Of a stretch of DNA of 64,000 bases, positions 1 to 13,456 are shown piece by piece (positions within the stretch are counted from its first letter, which is position 1; each line of letters begins with the position of its first letter). The translations under genes were made by a program, and so were the position numbers. Source of the DNA: Melastoma dodecandrum (taxonomy: Eukaryota > Streptophyta > Magnoliopsida > Myrtales > Melastomataceae); the NCBI GenBank assembly GCA_029817715.1, contig JARUPY010000533.1, forward strand, positions 2,004,001 through 2,068,000, in the 5' to 3' direction. Under the pieces are notes generated by a model that saw only the letters and a program-made list of their open reading frames with translations, did no database searches and was not told the origin of the DNA.

Positions 1-3000
1 CAACCCTCCTCCCCTCCCTCAACCACCTTCCCCTCCTCCCGAGGCTCATTCCCATCCTGACGCTGACGACCCCGGTCCCTCCGATTCCCCCGAACAATCG
101 TTTCCTTCTGATGATCTCGACTTGCGGGGTCTCTCTGCGAGGCACAGCCGGACCCGTGTCAAGAAGATGAACAAACTCGCCCTCAAGAGGGCCAAGGACT
201 GGAGGGAGAGGGTCAAGTTCTACACCGACCGCATACTTTCTCTCCCGCCTGAGGGCTTCGTTGCTGACGTGCTGGAGGACCGCCCCGTCCAGATGACTCC
301 CACTGACTTCTGCTTTGTCGTGAAGTCTGTGGGACGGGTGAGCTGGCAGCGTGCCTTGGAGGTCTACGAGTGGTTGAATCTGCGTCATTGGTACTCTCCT
401 AACCCGCGGATGGTAGCCACCATCTTATCCGTTCTCGGCAGAGGCAACCAGGACTTGCTGGCCGAGGAGATCTTCCAGCGTGCCAAGTCATCTGCGGCAA
501 ATACAGTTCAGGTGTACAATGCGATGATGGGCGTCTACGCACGGAAGGGAAAATTTGATGATGTCCGCAAGTTGCTCGATGTAATGCGGAGACGAGGCTG
601 CGTGCCTGATCTTGTGAGCTTCAATACACTGATTAATGCCCGTTTGAAGGCTGGTCCTATGGTCCCTAACTTGGGGATGGAGCTTCTAGACGAGGTCAGG
701 AGGTCTGGTGTTAGGCCTGATATAATCACCTACAACACTCTCATAAGCTCTTGCGCGCATGAGTCTAATTTAGAGGAGGCATCCAAGATATTCCGTGACA
801 TGGAGGCAAGTAATTGTCAGCCTGACCTGTGGACTTACAATGCAATGATCTCAGTTTATGGAAGATGTGGATTGTCTGCTGAGGCTGAGCAGCTGTTTAG
901 GGAATTGGAGACCAAGGGGTTTTTCCCAGATGCTGTGACCTATAATTCGTTGTTGTATGCTTTTGCAAAGGTGGGTAATATTGAGAAGGTGAAGGAAATT
1001 TGTCAAGAAATGGTGAAGAAAGGTTTTGGGGAAGATGAGATGACGTACAATACTGTGATTCACATGTACGGAAAGCAGGGTCGGTATGATCTCGCCATGC
1101 AAGTTTACGAGGAAATGAAGTTGTCGGGCAGAATTCCCGATGCAGTGACGTACACTGTTCTGATTGATTCCCTTGGAAAGGCAGGTAAAACAACCGAGGC
1201 TTCAAGTGTCATGTCACAGATGTTGGATGCAGGAGTAAAGCCCACTCTTCGAACTTATACCGCCCTTATCTGTGCCTATGCCAAGGCAGGGAAGAGGGTG
1301 GAGGCAGAGAACACATTTGACTGCATGTGCAGGTCTGGAATAAAGCCTGATCTTATTGCATATTCAGTTATTTTGGACATACTTTGGAGGTTTAACGAGG
1401 TGGAGAAGGCACCGGCAATGTATCGGAGAATGCTGGATGATGGATACAGACCGGATCGTACACTATATGAAGTAATGGTAGGGGTGCTTGTCAGAGAAAA
1501 CAATATGGAAATGGTTGAAAATCTGGTTAGAGATATGACAGAGCTATGTGACATGAGCCCCTCAGTCATTGCTTCGATTCTTGTGAAAGGGGAATGCTAT
1601 GATCATGCTGCTGCTATATTGAGAGTGGCCATTGATGGTGGTAGTGAATTGGGGCGTGATGAGTTGATATCTTTAATGAGTGCATTAAGTTCATCTGGCA
1701 GGCATACAGAGGCCGTGGAACTACTTGAACTATTGCGAGAAAAGGCTGGACCCAGTCAATTATTAAGCGAAGTTTTGGTTGTTATGCTCTGCAAGGCAGG
1801 CCGAATAGAAGCGGCCTTGGGAGAGTACAGCAAAACAAGTGGCTTCAGCTCCTTTGGTGGGACTTGTCAGCTTTATGAATCCTTAATTCAGTGCTGTATG
1901 GAGCACGAACTTTTCTCGGAAGCTTCTCAGATGTTTACAGATATGAGGTTTTATGGCATTGAAACTTCAAAAAGACTGTACGAAAGCATGATTGTTGTGT
2001 ACAGCAGAATGGGATTTCCTGAGACTGCGCATTCTATAGTTGACCAAGCAGATGTAAAAGGCATTGTATTTGGCCACAGTTCTCCCTATATTACAGTCAT
2101 TGAGGCATATGGTGCAGTAAAACAGTGGCAGAAGGCAGAAAGCCTGGTGGGCTGTCTTAGACAAAGATGCACTGTAGATCGGACAGTGTGGAATGCTTTG
2201 ATTCAAGCATATGCTGCCAATGGTTGTTATGAGCGTGCCAGGGCTGTTTTCAACACAATGATGAGAGATGGGCCTGCTCCTACTGTAGAGTCGATCAATG
2301 GTCTCTTGCACTCTTTAATTACTGGTGCCAGGTTGGAAGAACTATATGTGGTCATTCACGAGTTGCAAGACATGGGATTCAAGATCAGCAAGAGTTCTAT
2401 TATTATAATGCTTGATGCATTCGCCAGAGCTGGAAATATTTTTGAAGTTAAGAAAATATATGCTGGTATGAAGGCAGCAGGCTACTTTCCGACCATGCAT
2501 CTTTATCGTGTAATTATGGCATTGTTCTGCAAAGGTAAAAGAGTTAGGGATGTTGAAGCAATGATATCCGAAATGGAAGAAGCAGGTTTCAAGCCCGATA
2601 TCTCGATATGGAATTCTATGCTGAAGTTGTACACTACTATAGGGGATTACAGGAAGGCAGTTCAGGTTTATCAGCAAATTCAAGCAGCTGGGCTTCAACC
2701 AGATGAAGACACATTTAACACGCTGATCACTATGTACTGCAGAGATCGTAGGCCAGACGAAGGTCTGTTGCTGATGCATGAAATGAGAAGGATTGGCTGT
2801 GAGCCGAAGCTGGACACTTACAAGAGCTTAATATCTGCATTTGGTAAGCAGGAGGTGCTGGAGCACGCTGAGGAGTTATTTCTGGAATTGCAAGCTAAAG
2901 GCTACAACTTGGATCGCTCCTTCTATCATGTAATGATGAAACTCTATAGGAACTCTGGAGATCACTCTAAAGCTGAAAATCTTCTCCTACTGATGAAAGA

Positions 3001-5119
3001 GGCAGGGGTTGAGCCGACAATTGCAACAATGCACTTACTTATGGTTTCTTATGGCAGCTCTGGGTGTCCTCTAGAGTCTGAAAAGGTGCTCGATAATTTA
3101 AAGATGAATGGAGTTGGTCTAAGTACATTGCCATACAGTTCAATGATTGATGCTTACTTGAAAAATGGAGACTATAACATTGCAATTCAGAAACTTGGTC
3201 AAATGAAGGACGATGAAATGGAGCCTGATCACAGAATATGGACATGCTTTGTTAGGGCTGCAAGTCTTGCCCATCATTCGCACGAAGCCATTAATCTATT
3301 GAATGCATTAAAGTTTAATGGATTTGATCTTCCTCTCAGGTGCAAGTGCTTGCAAAATGGATGATTTTGTCGTTTATTTATCATGATAATTGCAATCCAT
3401 GGTATGGGGTTGATGATGAACTCCTTTTTTTGGTAGGCTCCTCACAGAGAAGAAATGCCTGTCAATTCGTTCTGATGTTGAACACTATCTGGATTTTTTG
3501 AAACCATTAGAAGACAATGCTGCTTTCAATTTTGTTAATGCTTTAGAAGATATGCTGTGGGCATTTGAGCTTCGTGCCTGTGCATCCTGGATTTTCCAAG
3601 TTGCTGTCAAGAAAAACATCTATCGCCATGATGTCTTCAGGTACTTGCTGATTTTGAACTGCACATTCGGGACTCTGCATCACACTAATTTTCTTGAGGG
3701 AGGGATAGAGTCAGCTGTTTCCCCTTTTGGTTAGCCAAGTGTTATATGGGAATTAAGGAAATTAGCTCATTTCAGGAGCACGATGGAGGTGGTCTGGAAA
3801 AACACAGATGTTCTTTTTTCATTCACCATGCCGATTTTATTTTACCGCATGAATTGAACTTTTCTAACCATGTCACTTTCACTTCTTTTTCTTACCTTTT
3901 CTCTTGCAGGGTAGCTGTGAAAGACTGGGGAGCGGATTTCAGAAAGTTATCTGCTGGTGCAGCTCTTGTTGGCCTCACCTTATGGCTAGATCACATGCAG
4001 GTAATGTCAGCCACCTTGTCCACATTTTTCTGTGTAATAGACTTCCCATAAATCCCCATATGTTATCGTGGTTCCTCTATCTATCTCCATTCATATGTTA
4101 CACCAGGATCCGTGAGAAATAGTAAGGTGTTTTGAATTAGTTGATCACATGTTTAGAAGAATAACTTCCGAAGGATGTCACTGAATATTACTGTCATAAT
4201 TGGGACCTGCATTTTAGTAGTATGATGAGTCCATGGGATTCCACGTCTCGTCACTGTGTGATGAAATTTGATATATTCAAGAAAGATTTGGAGACTAGAT
4301 ATTATTTTATTTGGACAATGCCCTGCCCTGATGATACTAAATTATAAGTGTAGATCTGATATTGCATGCAAATGACAAACTTGCTCTCGTTTACATCTTC
4401 ATAATTTACTGTTAAGAATGAAAAGTTTCATTTCAAGTGAAGGCAGAGATAGCTATTTCTCTGCTCTTGTGGGAGCTTTCTTTAGAGCACATTTTCTGTG
4501 ATATGGCATCGATAACGTGTTTCATACAACCGGAAGGAAGACAAGGGAGGGCTGTCGATATCTTATGGGAGAGAGTATCCTGTTTCTTTATGGTAATGTG
4601 GACGGTCTTCCTCTGCTATTTCAGGATGCATCTTTACAGGGACATCCAGAATCTCCAAAGTCTGTAGTCCTGATTACTGGAACTGCAGAATATAATTCGG
4701 TTTCGCTAAACAGCACACTGAAGGTGTTTCTTTGGGAGATGGGATCACCTTTTCTGCCTTGTAAAACAAGAAGCGGGCTTCTTGTGGCGAAGTCTCACGC
4801 CCTGAGGATGTGGTTGAAGGACTCCCCATTTTGTGCTGACCTGGAGTTGAGGGATGCTCCATCTCTCCCCGATCTAAATTCAATGCAACTCATGGAAGGA
4901 TGTTTTTTAAGGCGTGGCATTGTACCTGCTTTCAAGGACATAACCGAGAAACTTGGAGTTGTTAGTCCAAAAAAGTTTGCTAAATTGGCATTGCTATCAA
5001 GTCACAAAAGGGAAAAGGCTATCCGAGCTGATATTATTGGAGGTAAAGAGAAGATGGAAAAGCTGAAGAAGAAGGCTTTAGCCACGAAGATGGAGAAAAT
5101 AAATAATTATAAAAAATAA
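1..5119 (+). CDS. EMB1270: PPR-SMR protein, EMB1270-like (5' partial)
   Basis: This is a long P-class pentatricopeptide repeat protein with a C-terminal SMR domain, matching the chloroplast protein EMB1270 (At3g18110) along its whole visible length. Such proteins bind organellar RNA and act in processing or splicing. The frame is open to base 1, so the true start and transit peptide lie upstream, and the TTG at 122 is not a start. Coding exons are 1-3339, 3437-3640, 3910-4000 and 4625-5119, all with GT-AG ends and matching phase. Tandem 35-residue repeats with VTYNxLI-type helices fill most of exon 1. Exons 3 and 4 carry the SMR part (GAALVGLTLWLDHMQ, then SVVLITGTAEYN, then FLPCKTRSGLLVAKS), followed by a lysine-rich tail. 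Reading straight through the first intron would falsely stop the protein at 3364. Confidence 0.93.
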
Positions 5120-6901
5120 AAAATCACTTTAGCAGGGCAAACCTACAGCTTTAGGAGGACTGAATGTCCATGCTATCATGTTTCTGTTTCTCAAAGATGC
5201 ATCTGCATGGGTGTGACTCTTTGAGTCAGTCTCGTCCTGCCTACAGTAAATCTACCAGTATTTTTCCCTCAAAAAAGATTATGGCCTGATTTGCTCGGCC
5301 ATTGCACGTGAAGTTGGTGACATCATTTGGGAGCCAATGAATTCAAGTCACCCCTCAAGGGTCCAGAAGTGATTCACAGCCTGAGGAAATTGCAGGGTCA
5401 GTTGATTTATTGGTGAAAGCAGTGTTATCATGAAATAAGATGATTTGCCGGCAACACGGATCTGAGGTCATTGTTTTACTTTTGCCTCGTGATTTTGTGT
5501 GTATTGTGTGGAGACGAAGTGTTGGGAAAATACTTGAAGAAACTCAGAACGACGTGTCATGAAAACATCATGCCCTCCTAGGTCTCAGCCCGGTTAATCA
5601 AGTCAAAACGTTCAGGTAATTCAAATAGAGGATTGGAGCAGCTTGTTGAGATGATTTTTTCATGGTACTTGATGTATTGGCTTATCTTTGTACTACATAC
5701 AGCATTACTGCTAATGACCCTTTGAATCGGGTGTGGAATCTATTCTGCAAGCATTGATGTCATCTCCATGGCGACGGCGTGTTCATAGGTAATACAGATA
5801 ACTTCGACTTTTGTTCTTTGTAATTGTTTCTTGAACGTTTAATGGGCCAATGAGGAGCAAGTGCTTGTATACATTCTAAGCAGTTTTCTGATATGCGCCC
5901 AGAGTTTTTCTGGTCATACAGAAGACAATCAGCCCCTTTGTCTCTGTAAGAGACATATATCAATTTGGGTTAGTTGATGGTAGAAAAATGATCTCTTGTG
6001 ACCCGAAATTTCAAGCACGAGACAAAGCCCCCTGTTTGCTAAGCTGAATGTATTGTCCTCGCTTTCAAGCATTTGAGAGTGGCTGGTAAATCGGTTACTG
6101 GAGAATGGTGGGAGTCATCAACATGAGTCTTTATTTACTGTAGTCCTGCTGTTTTGGTTAATGAAAATAACAAGTTGGTGCAAGCTGCTACTTAATTTTT
6201 GTTTCCTTATAAAATGTTTTGGGTGGAGACAGGAGGACCAGGGGAAAGGGCATGTTGTCTTGGTATAAAGAGAATGTCAACTTTCCAATCCCGGTTGGCT
6301 TGCACTGCACCCCCAGAGTTAAAAAGGAGGGGGAGGGGGAGCTCGAACTTCAATCTCAAATCGGTTAGGTCATCCTCCTTTTTACGCCTTTTTCTCCTCG
6401 AAGCAGGAGGTAGATAAGGATCCCAAATCCGCTTGGTGGTGGTGGTTGGACACGCCACGTGAGAGTTGCCGGGTCACCAGGGCCAAACTTCAAGGTGGCG
6501 TGATCCTCCTTCCCCTCCAATCATCTGCGGTTCCTGATCTCGTTTTGTGCTCAGTCAGGAATCCCAAGACGTATCAAACGAAATCTTCCTTTTTACTTCT
6601 GTGAGGATGGTTACACCTCAGTCTTATGTCAAGTATCGGCCGAATAATTGTCATCACTTTCGAGAATGCCAAGAAGCTAAAAAGTCATTTACTTATAAAA
6701 GAAAGGTAGTGGCCCCCGAGGTGCCCCTTTGCATGTACATGACATCCTATTTGTGGTATGGGCTTGGTCCATTCAAGGCACTCCGCGTGCATGTTTGCAT
6801 CATCGGCCTGACTCACCTTCACACATATTTAAGGATAACGCACTCTTATACGCCAGATCCATCGTTCATCCGGCTCAACAACAACTGAGGTAAGAGTCGA
6901 C
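5120..6901. other. Spacer between EMB1270-like and VAN3-binding-like genes
   Basis: I see no convincing coding sequence here. The left part is probably the 3' UTR of the PPR-SMR gene and the right part the promoter of the next gene. An AT-rich TATA-like stretch (catatttaagg) lies near 6826, about 75 bases before the next proposed start codon. Short open frames show no family resemblance. Confidence 0.5.
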
Positions 6902-8734
6902 ATGGTTTCGTCGTGTGTTGATCAACGTCCACATATTGATACGACTGATAATGTAGTCTTGGAATGGGAGAACAAGGACACGAGAGGCTGCACAGAGTGT
7001 CGCTTAGAACTCCCATCTCGCCACCAACTGATCAGGTACCCAATTATCAGTCTTCATATTCCTTGCTCTTCTTCCTGTCCACACGTTTGAAATCCCAGGC
7101 ATATTGTCGCAGAACACAACTAGTGTAGAAAGATGCGATTTCTCAAAGGCGAGGAGGAAGGTGCCTCCGTTGAGTCGCCAATGTTTAGATATACTCGGAA
7201 GCCCCGTGGACGCTATGGAGTACCTGGCTCTGTCATGGAGCCCTGCTGCTTCAGACTTCCTCTCCACATTCTCTTCAAATGTATGAAATTACCCTCAAAA
7301 CAGATTTGAATTATGCTAACAAAAAAGTGCTCTGTCAAGCATTATCCCTCTGCGCAGATCCCGTTAGTTACATCGGCTGATAGTTGCACGGAACCAAACG
7401 TGAATCATGACGAAGAGGAGAACGAGAAGAAGTTGGAGACGATGGAATTGGAAATCATGCAAGCAATCTTCCCATCGAACAATCATGTTGGAAATATGGG
7501 AAGCTTGGGGAGAAAATGGTATCATTCCCGAAATGATAAAATCTCCGCGGACGGGGATTTTAGTCTGAAGGTAACGCATGAAAGGATCCTCTGCAGGCTA
7601 ATAAGAGTAGATATCGCATCTACAGAGTATAAGACCAAACAAATGTCCGTAAATATGACGAGCGATTAAATGCTATGTTTCAGTTAAGATTGAGAAACTG
7701 GTTCGGAGGAAAACATTTGATCAACTTCCACAAGTTGAGTAAAGGAAGGAGAAAGGACGAGCTTCGGCTGCACGCTGCCAACATCGATGCTGCTCTTTCT
7801 GTCACGAGATTAGCTGCCGCTATAGCATCTGTCTCTGGAGGAAATCATTTGGACCGTGGAAAGGATTGTGTGATGGCCTGCGGAAGCAGCACGAACAATG
7901 CTGTTTCATGTGCAGCCACAATAGTGGCAGCCGCGTGTGCAGAGGCTGCAGAATCTGTTGGTGCATCGAGAGACCTCATTGCATCTGCCGTGAACACGGG
8001 GTTTGCCACACGAATGCCGGCCGACATGATTACTCTGACAGTCAAAGCCGCAACATGTAAGTATGCCGCATATATATTTTAAGAGGAAAAGTTATAGGTT
8101 AAAGATGACATGTATGAAAGAGCTAGTCTAACCTTTTTATGAATTCGTGATCAGGTTTACGAGGAGCAGCAGCACTGCGATCAAGGACGGCTGTTGGATA
8201 CTGCAGTCGAGATGCCGAGGTGCTTCTAATCTCGAGGACCCCAGTAACGGTAGTCTTGCCATCAGGTTATAAAAAACCACAAATACGAAGAAGCAATCGC
8301 GCCATGAGATGTTCGTCCAAAAATGAATGTGTTTTGACTATGCAGGCAAACTAAAGCATAGGTTGGTGTCCATTCGGAACCAGAAGGCGCGATTAATCTT
8401 AATGGTCGCTAGGAAGTACATGGGAACGGTCCTTGCTCCAAAACAATGTAGGTTAACACTCATGTAATCGATCATACATCATATTAAAGCTAGAAGCAGT
8501 TGACCCTGAAGCGTGCTGTTTTTAACAGACACCATCTTCGACGTCGATGCGGAGGAGGAGAAGGCTAGCGGACAGCAGGGCCTTGGTCTAGAAACCGACG
8601 GAGGCTACATGAAACTGTTGTTGGGAGAGGAAAGTCAGCGGCGCGCGTGGACCTCAACAGTGACTGAATTCTTCCATGCGATGAACACGGGAGGGCGAGT
8701 TAATGGGAAAGGAATGGTCCGCCGGCTGACGTGA
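6902..8734 (+). CDS. VAN3-binding protein-like (DUF828 plus PH-like domain)
   Basis: This belongs to the VAN3-binding/FORKED-like family, which carries a DUF828 region and a C-terminal PH-like domain and links phosphoinositides to vesicle traffic in vein patterning. It most resembles the short family members. Proposed exons are 6902-7035, 7124-7280, 7358-7570, 7684-8056, 8155-8265, 8346-8447 and 8529-8734. Recognisable blocks are PVDAMEYLALSWSPAASDFL (the family's AMExLxxSWSxSASD motif), then LRNWFGGKHL, then an alanine-rich helix HAANIDAALSVTRLAAAIA running into AAACAEAAESVGA. The PH-like half includes TPVTVVLPSGKLKHR and ends near LLLGEESQRRAWTSTVTEFF. Phases agree from exon 2 onward. The first exon and its splice to exon 2 are the weak point, because several acceptors around 7099-7129 are possible. 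The function is inferred from the family only. Confidence 0.8.
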
Positions 8735-8909
8735 CCCTCCTCCATCCTAAAGAGGAAACAAAAGACGTGCACAAACACAAACAATCATGAGATGGGGGGA
8801 TGTAGAAAAAGCCTTTCTCAACAATGAAAAACGTGAAGGAAACAAAACTCGGAAAAGGAAACAGCGCCCACATGCCTTTCATCTTACCCGTCGGCATTAC
8901 ATTGAATCG

Positions 8910-8945
8910 GGCCCACGAGGCCCAAATGTTTGGGCCCGATGGGCC
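8910..8945. promoter_or_regulatory. Cluster of four site II (GGCCCA/TGGGCC) elements
   Basis: Four copies of GGCCCA or its complement TGGGCC lie within 36 bases, at 8910, 8919, 8931 and 8940, about 155-190 bases upstream of the TOC34 start codon. Site II motifs are TCP-factor targets enriched in promoters of housekeeping and organelle-biogenesis genes, which fits a plastid import receptor. The motif copies are seen directly; their function is inferred. Confidence 0.65.
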
Positions 8946-9097
8946 GAGCGGGATATGTATGTCTGCCGTGGGGGGAAACGCAGAGGATGTCTCTGTCGGT
9001 TGGTCAGTCTCGTCTCGATCACTCGAAAACTCCATCCCGTTTGGCAATCTCTTTTTCTCTCTCCCAAGTCGCTTCGCTGCTGCCCAGGGGGTGAGAA

Positions 9098-10578
9098 ATG
9101 GCGTCGCAGTTGATAAGGGAATGGGTTGGGATTCAGCAATTCCCCCTCGCCACTCGGTCGAGGTTGCTCGAATTGCTCGGCCTCCTCAAGCAGCAGGTCA
9201 TAATTCCTCTCCTCCTTTGCTGCCATGCGTTTCCCTTTTCTTCGCTTCGACCGCTGTTTGGTTTCGCTCACGTCGAAGCACTGGCAAATGCATTCGCCCG
9301 CAGGATGTCAGCTCCTTGACGATACTCGTGATGGGGAAAAGCGGGGTCGGGAAGTCCTCCACCGTTAATTCTATCGTCGGCGAGAGAGCCGTCGCCGTCA
9401 GCGCTTTTCAGGTATTCCTCGCCTTTTTGTTTTCCTTTTTGTTTTGATACCGACATTGCAATAGTAAGTGTTCTGCCTTTTGCTTATTTGCTATAGGCGG
9501 AGGGCCTGAGGCCCGTCCTTGTTTCGCGCTCCAGCTCTGGATTTACTTTGAATGTCATTGACACGCCTGGGCTCATAGAAGGCGGTTACGTGAATGATCA
9601 GACCCTCGAGATCATCAAACGGTGAGCTGTCCCTTTACCGGTTCGTCATACGTGTATTCTTGTGTGTAGTTTGCTTTGCGCTAATCGTGTTCTTGTACAT
9701 GTGAATCAGCTTCCTTCTGGACAAAAGGATCGATATCCTTGTGTATGTGGATCGTCTGGATGCCTATAGAGTAGATAATATGGATAAGCAGGTCATAAAG
9801 GCCATCACGGATAGCTTTGGAAAGGATATCTGGCGCAAATCATTAGTAGTACTCACACACGCCCAGCTCTCTCCACCCGACGGGCTTGAGTACGATGTTT
9901 TCTGCTCTAGGAGATGTGAAGCCCTTCTTAAAGTAGTCCACTCGGGAGCTAAGCTAAAGAAGCAAGATGCATGGGTATGCTATTTTTTTTCCTTTGTTTT
10001 TGTTTTCAGTTCTTTTGGTAGACTTATAATTCTTTTGATCATTCTCCATGAAATCTAAAGGGTTTCCTGGTTTCAGGGGTTTGACATCCCTGTTGTCCTA
10101 GTGGAGAACAGTGGAAGGTGTAACAAGAATCAGAGTGATGAAAAGGTTAGACTTTGTCCTCTTTTATGAAGAGGGTGGCCTTCGCAGTTCTAATGCTGTT
10201 ATATAACATATGGGGGTGTAGATACTTCCAAATGGGACTGCTTGGATCGCCAATCTGGTGAAAACAATCACGGAAGTCGCCCTCAATGGGAGCAACTCCA
10301 TAATGGTGGACAGGAAGTTGATCGAAGGGCCAAACCCCAATCGGCAGTGGAAAGAGTTCATTCCATTGATCTTTGCTTTTCAAGTGAGCTTCATGGTGTT
10401 TTTAAGCCTTTCTTTCTGACAAGGATAAATTTGAAGTGCCGTAAGTTGTATCCCTGCTTGTTGCTAGTATTTCTTCATCATCAAGCCAATCCAGGGAGCT
10501 ATCAGAAGTGATATTTCCAAGGAGGCAAAACCGGCATGGGAGCTGAGGGACGGTGGCAGGTCATCTCGGAGGTGGTAG
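9098..10578 (+). CDS. TOC34: Chloroplast import receptor TOC34, GTPase
   Basis: The product is a 312-residue tail-anchored GTPase of the plastid outer envelope. It recognises preproteins and works with TOC159 and TOC75. Exons are 9098-9196, 9304-9411, 9497-9621, 9710-9974, 10077-10145, 10222-10383 and 10468-10578, all in consistent phase. The P-loop is GKSGVGKSS (residues about 46-54), followed by IDTPGLIEGG (G3) and LTHAQLSPPDG (G4-like, typical of Toc GTPases). A hydrophobic stretch IPLIFAFQYFFIIKPI near residue 270 is the likely membrane anchor, with a short C-terminal tail in the intermembrane space. The last exon is small and in a different frame from the intronic extension of exon 6, so it is easily missed. 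The length equals the family norm. The start agrees with MASQLIREW, as in known orthologues. Confidence 0.95.
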
Positions 10579-11443
10579 ATTAAATTATAATGCTTTTGTT
10601 GGCTCATGGGAGAGTAAGAACTCGAATAAATAGCTAGCTGCTTTGATTCTCTCTTTTGTTCTAATTCGGCATGAGATTTGTTTGTTTTGGTGGTGAGAGG
10701 AGTGTTTAACTTGTTTGATGCAAAGGACAATGGTGGGAAGTTCATTATTCAGCTCTATTTTGGTACTTAACCTCTCCAAAGTCTTGCTCAAACTGTTGTT
10801 TGAGCATGTAATGCATGTTAACACTTTCTGTGTTACATGGGTGCGATTAAATTCCATGCCCACGTTCTTTGAGGCCAGCTCTCTGTTTTCCGGCTCCCCA
10901 GCGGATATATTTATCCGTTGGGAGCTTGCAAAGGAAATTCTGAAGACGACGGGCGGATCTACCAGTTTCGCCAATACTATGAAGAAGTTTCGTTGAAGCA
11001 TCAATTTCAAGGCTACTATCCGTGTCGATTAAGGTCCGAATGCAAAAGATGGCAGGAAAATCTGTGGCTGCCGGGCAGGTGCACAAGCTTGTTAATTCCT
11101 CCAATTCCTCGTAATCAATCACATGGGCATCAGCCAGGTTCGTCAATCTCAGTCTCTGTGAAACCAGTGCTACCCTGAAGTCGAGTGCAAAAATCTGTCT
11201 TGGCAGAGGAAAAAGATGTTCATCCTCTGAGCATCGGCAGTGATACCTAGCTCTCCACCGTGTTTTCAGCATCGCGTTATGCCATCTGATTACCTGCACC
11301 CAAGATGCAGAACTTGGAGATGCGCTTTCTCAAAGCAAAAGGCGAGTGATTGCAATCCAGGTACTCACCTCTGCTTCATTCCGAGGAACCAAGACCACGT
11401 AAATGGTATCTGGCAGTGTGACAAGCCACCAGCTTCAATTCAA
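10579..11443. other. Convergent 3' region of TOC34 and FeSOD genes
   Basis: The two flanking genes converge here, so the stretch probably holds both 3' UTRs. Open frames of up to about 150 residues occur on the minus strand, but none resembles a known protein and none joins to either neighbour. Confidence 0.5.
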
Positions 11444-13456
11444 TTATTCGGCCTCAGACTCATCAGATTCACTATCCAAGTACATCTCTGTAGCCTCATT
11501 ATCGCCCGGCGTACTTCCATGTTCTTCCTCTTGTTTCCTCCGCTCTTCCTCTCTTTCTCTTTCGGCTGCTCGAGCTTTAGCCATCTCCAATCGGTTGCTC
11601 ACTACTTCCCACGAGACTAGCTTATCCATGAAGGTAGATATGTAATCATTTCGGCAACTCTGATAGACCATGAAGTTGGCGGTTTAGTCATTAACATGGA
11701 TGGACTAGTTTGTTAGGTCAGAAAAATAAATGATAAGTTAGAGCTCATGACAGACCTGAAAGTCAAGGCAATATGCATGCTGTAAGAATTCAATTCAGGA
11801 AGCATAATTAGAATTTAGGATTCTCTGCTGAAGAGGCAACTAGATGGAATAAATCCTTAAATTCGACATTACCTCCCAGACATCAATTGTGAGAAGAGGC
11901 TGCAATAAGGCGACGACAACAATCAGCTAATGAGGCACATTGAAGAACAGATCACAAACTGGTATCATACTAATTATGGTTCAGTTTCCACAGCCGCCAA
12001 TAATCTTCAAGGAAACATGGGACAGGAAAGCAAATTACAGCTACACTCACCGAATAGTCCCATATGAGAGGATTCACTGCATTTGGACTTTTGACGACAA
12101 CGAGCTTCTTGTCCTCCTCCGAGGGGCAAGGGTTTACAGCATTTTCCACATCAAGTCTATTTGCTTTGTCTGTTGAAAAATAAAGTTCACGCCCTCAAAC
12201 ATAGATGGAAAATTAAATGTCTGCAGCTCTGGGAATATAATCACTCACAGGCTAGCCACGCCCAACCGGAACCAAACTGGGTAGATGCAGCTGTGATAAA
12301 TCGTTGAGTGAACTTCTCAAAGGTACCAAAATCTCTCTCAATGAGCTCTAGAAGACTACCAGACGGCTTTCCACCGCCCTTTGGGTTCATTGATTCCCAA
12401 AAGAAGTCATGATTCCATATCTAAGCAGTAAGGCAATATTAAAAAAGTCAGTGGAAGAATGAATATGGCAGAAATAAATCCACGGACTACAAGGCCGAAA
12501 GTGTCTAAAAGAAAAGGGCCCACAAGATAAGGTAGCACAACAAAGTCTGCAGGGAGAGAAGGTCGAGATGGTTGTAGAGCATTCCAAAATTCAAACACGA
12601 CAAGCCTCTGATACTCTTAAGAGAAGGGTAATAATAAGTTGATGCATCAAGGCTTGGTGACAACATAATTCCAATCCACACCTGAGCAGCATTGTTGAAA
12701 GGTGGAAGAATGTTTCCCTTATTATAAGTGCGAGAGATGATGTCCTCCAAATCCATGCTTTCAAGCTCGGTTCCAACAATTTGATTGTTCAGACCTTCTA
12801 CGTAACCTCTGTGGTGTTTTCCCCAGTGATAGGACATGGTCTCCTGGCTGATATGTGGTTCTAGGGCGTCCTTTCAGACCACAAAAGCAAGGGCTCAATC
12901 AATATAGGAGAGATCAGAAATGGAGCAGGCAGAAAGTAATCTCACCACAATTACTCGTCAACATGAAGTTCGTGTTAGTTATTAAGCACCGCAAAATTAA
13001 CCACAGGATCGATGCAGATGTACCAGGGAATAAGGAGGAGGTTTCAGCTCGAATTTAGCGGCAATCTTTCCAGCCCCACATTTTCTCTGCAGCGAAAACG
13101 AGGCACAATCACCGGCACAAAAGTAAGTAGACCTCTCAGACAGAGACAAAAGGGAGAGAAAGCAAGGGCCGAGAACAGAGGAAACATTTCGACAAACATC
13201 GCCCGTGCATCACTTTAACTTGAAAGGTTGCCATAAAATAAGCGGAAAAAACAACAGAAGACAAGGTCGGGGGCCAGAAGCACACCTTACTCTCGTTGTA
13301 AGGGAAGCGTCGAGTCGAAGCAAGACCGCCAGCCGCCGGCGAGCCTACTAGCAGTGGCATGGCAACCAAGGAATCGATCGGGACGTAAGAAAAAGCAGAG
13401 CGGGAACAAATTGGAAGGTGCGGAGAAGAGGAAGAGGACGATGCGACCTTTGCCAT
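11444..13456 (-). CDS. FSD2: Plastid Fe superoxide dismutase (FSD2/FSD3 type)
   Basis: This enzyme converts superoxide to hydrogen peroxide and oxygen in the plastid. Exons on the minus strand are 13456-13286, 13086-13024, 12870-12682, 12420-12249, 12169-12051, 11899-11873, 11779-11756 and 11659-11444, encoding 326 residues. The serine-rich first exon looks like a transit peptide. Iron ligands are visible in order: His in MSYHWGKHH, His in [11 protein letters not shown], then Asp and His in TIDVWEHAY. The [10 protein letters not shown] block is also intact. After the catalytic domain comes a charged tail ([19 protein letters not shown]) ending in [13 protein letters not shown]. Such an acidic extension is characteristic of the nucleoid-associated FSD2/FSD3 forms rather than FSD1. 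The two tiny exons of 27 and 24 bases are real, because they carry the Asp/His ligands. The choice of FSD2 over FSD3 rests on the tail and neighbours. Confidence 0.93.

Noticed and set aside
122..3364. Complete single-exon PPR protein of 1080 residues starting at 122
   Set aside because: The frame continues upstream to base 1 and the codon at 122 is TTG. The stop at 3364 is inside an intron whose removal adds the SMR domain.
10847..11299. A 150-residue minus-strand open frame between TOC34 and FeSOD
   Set aside because: No recognisable domain, no plausible splice partners, and it lies where two 3' UTRs should be.
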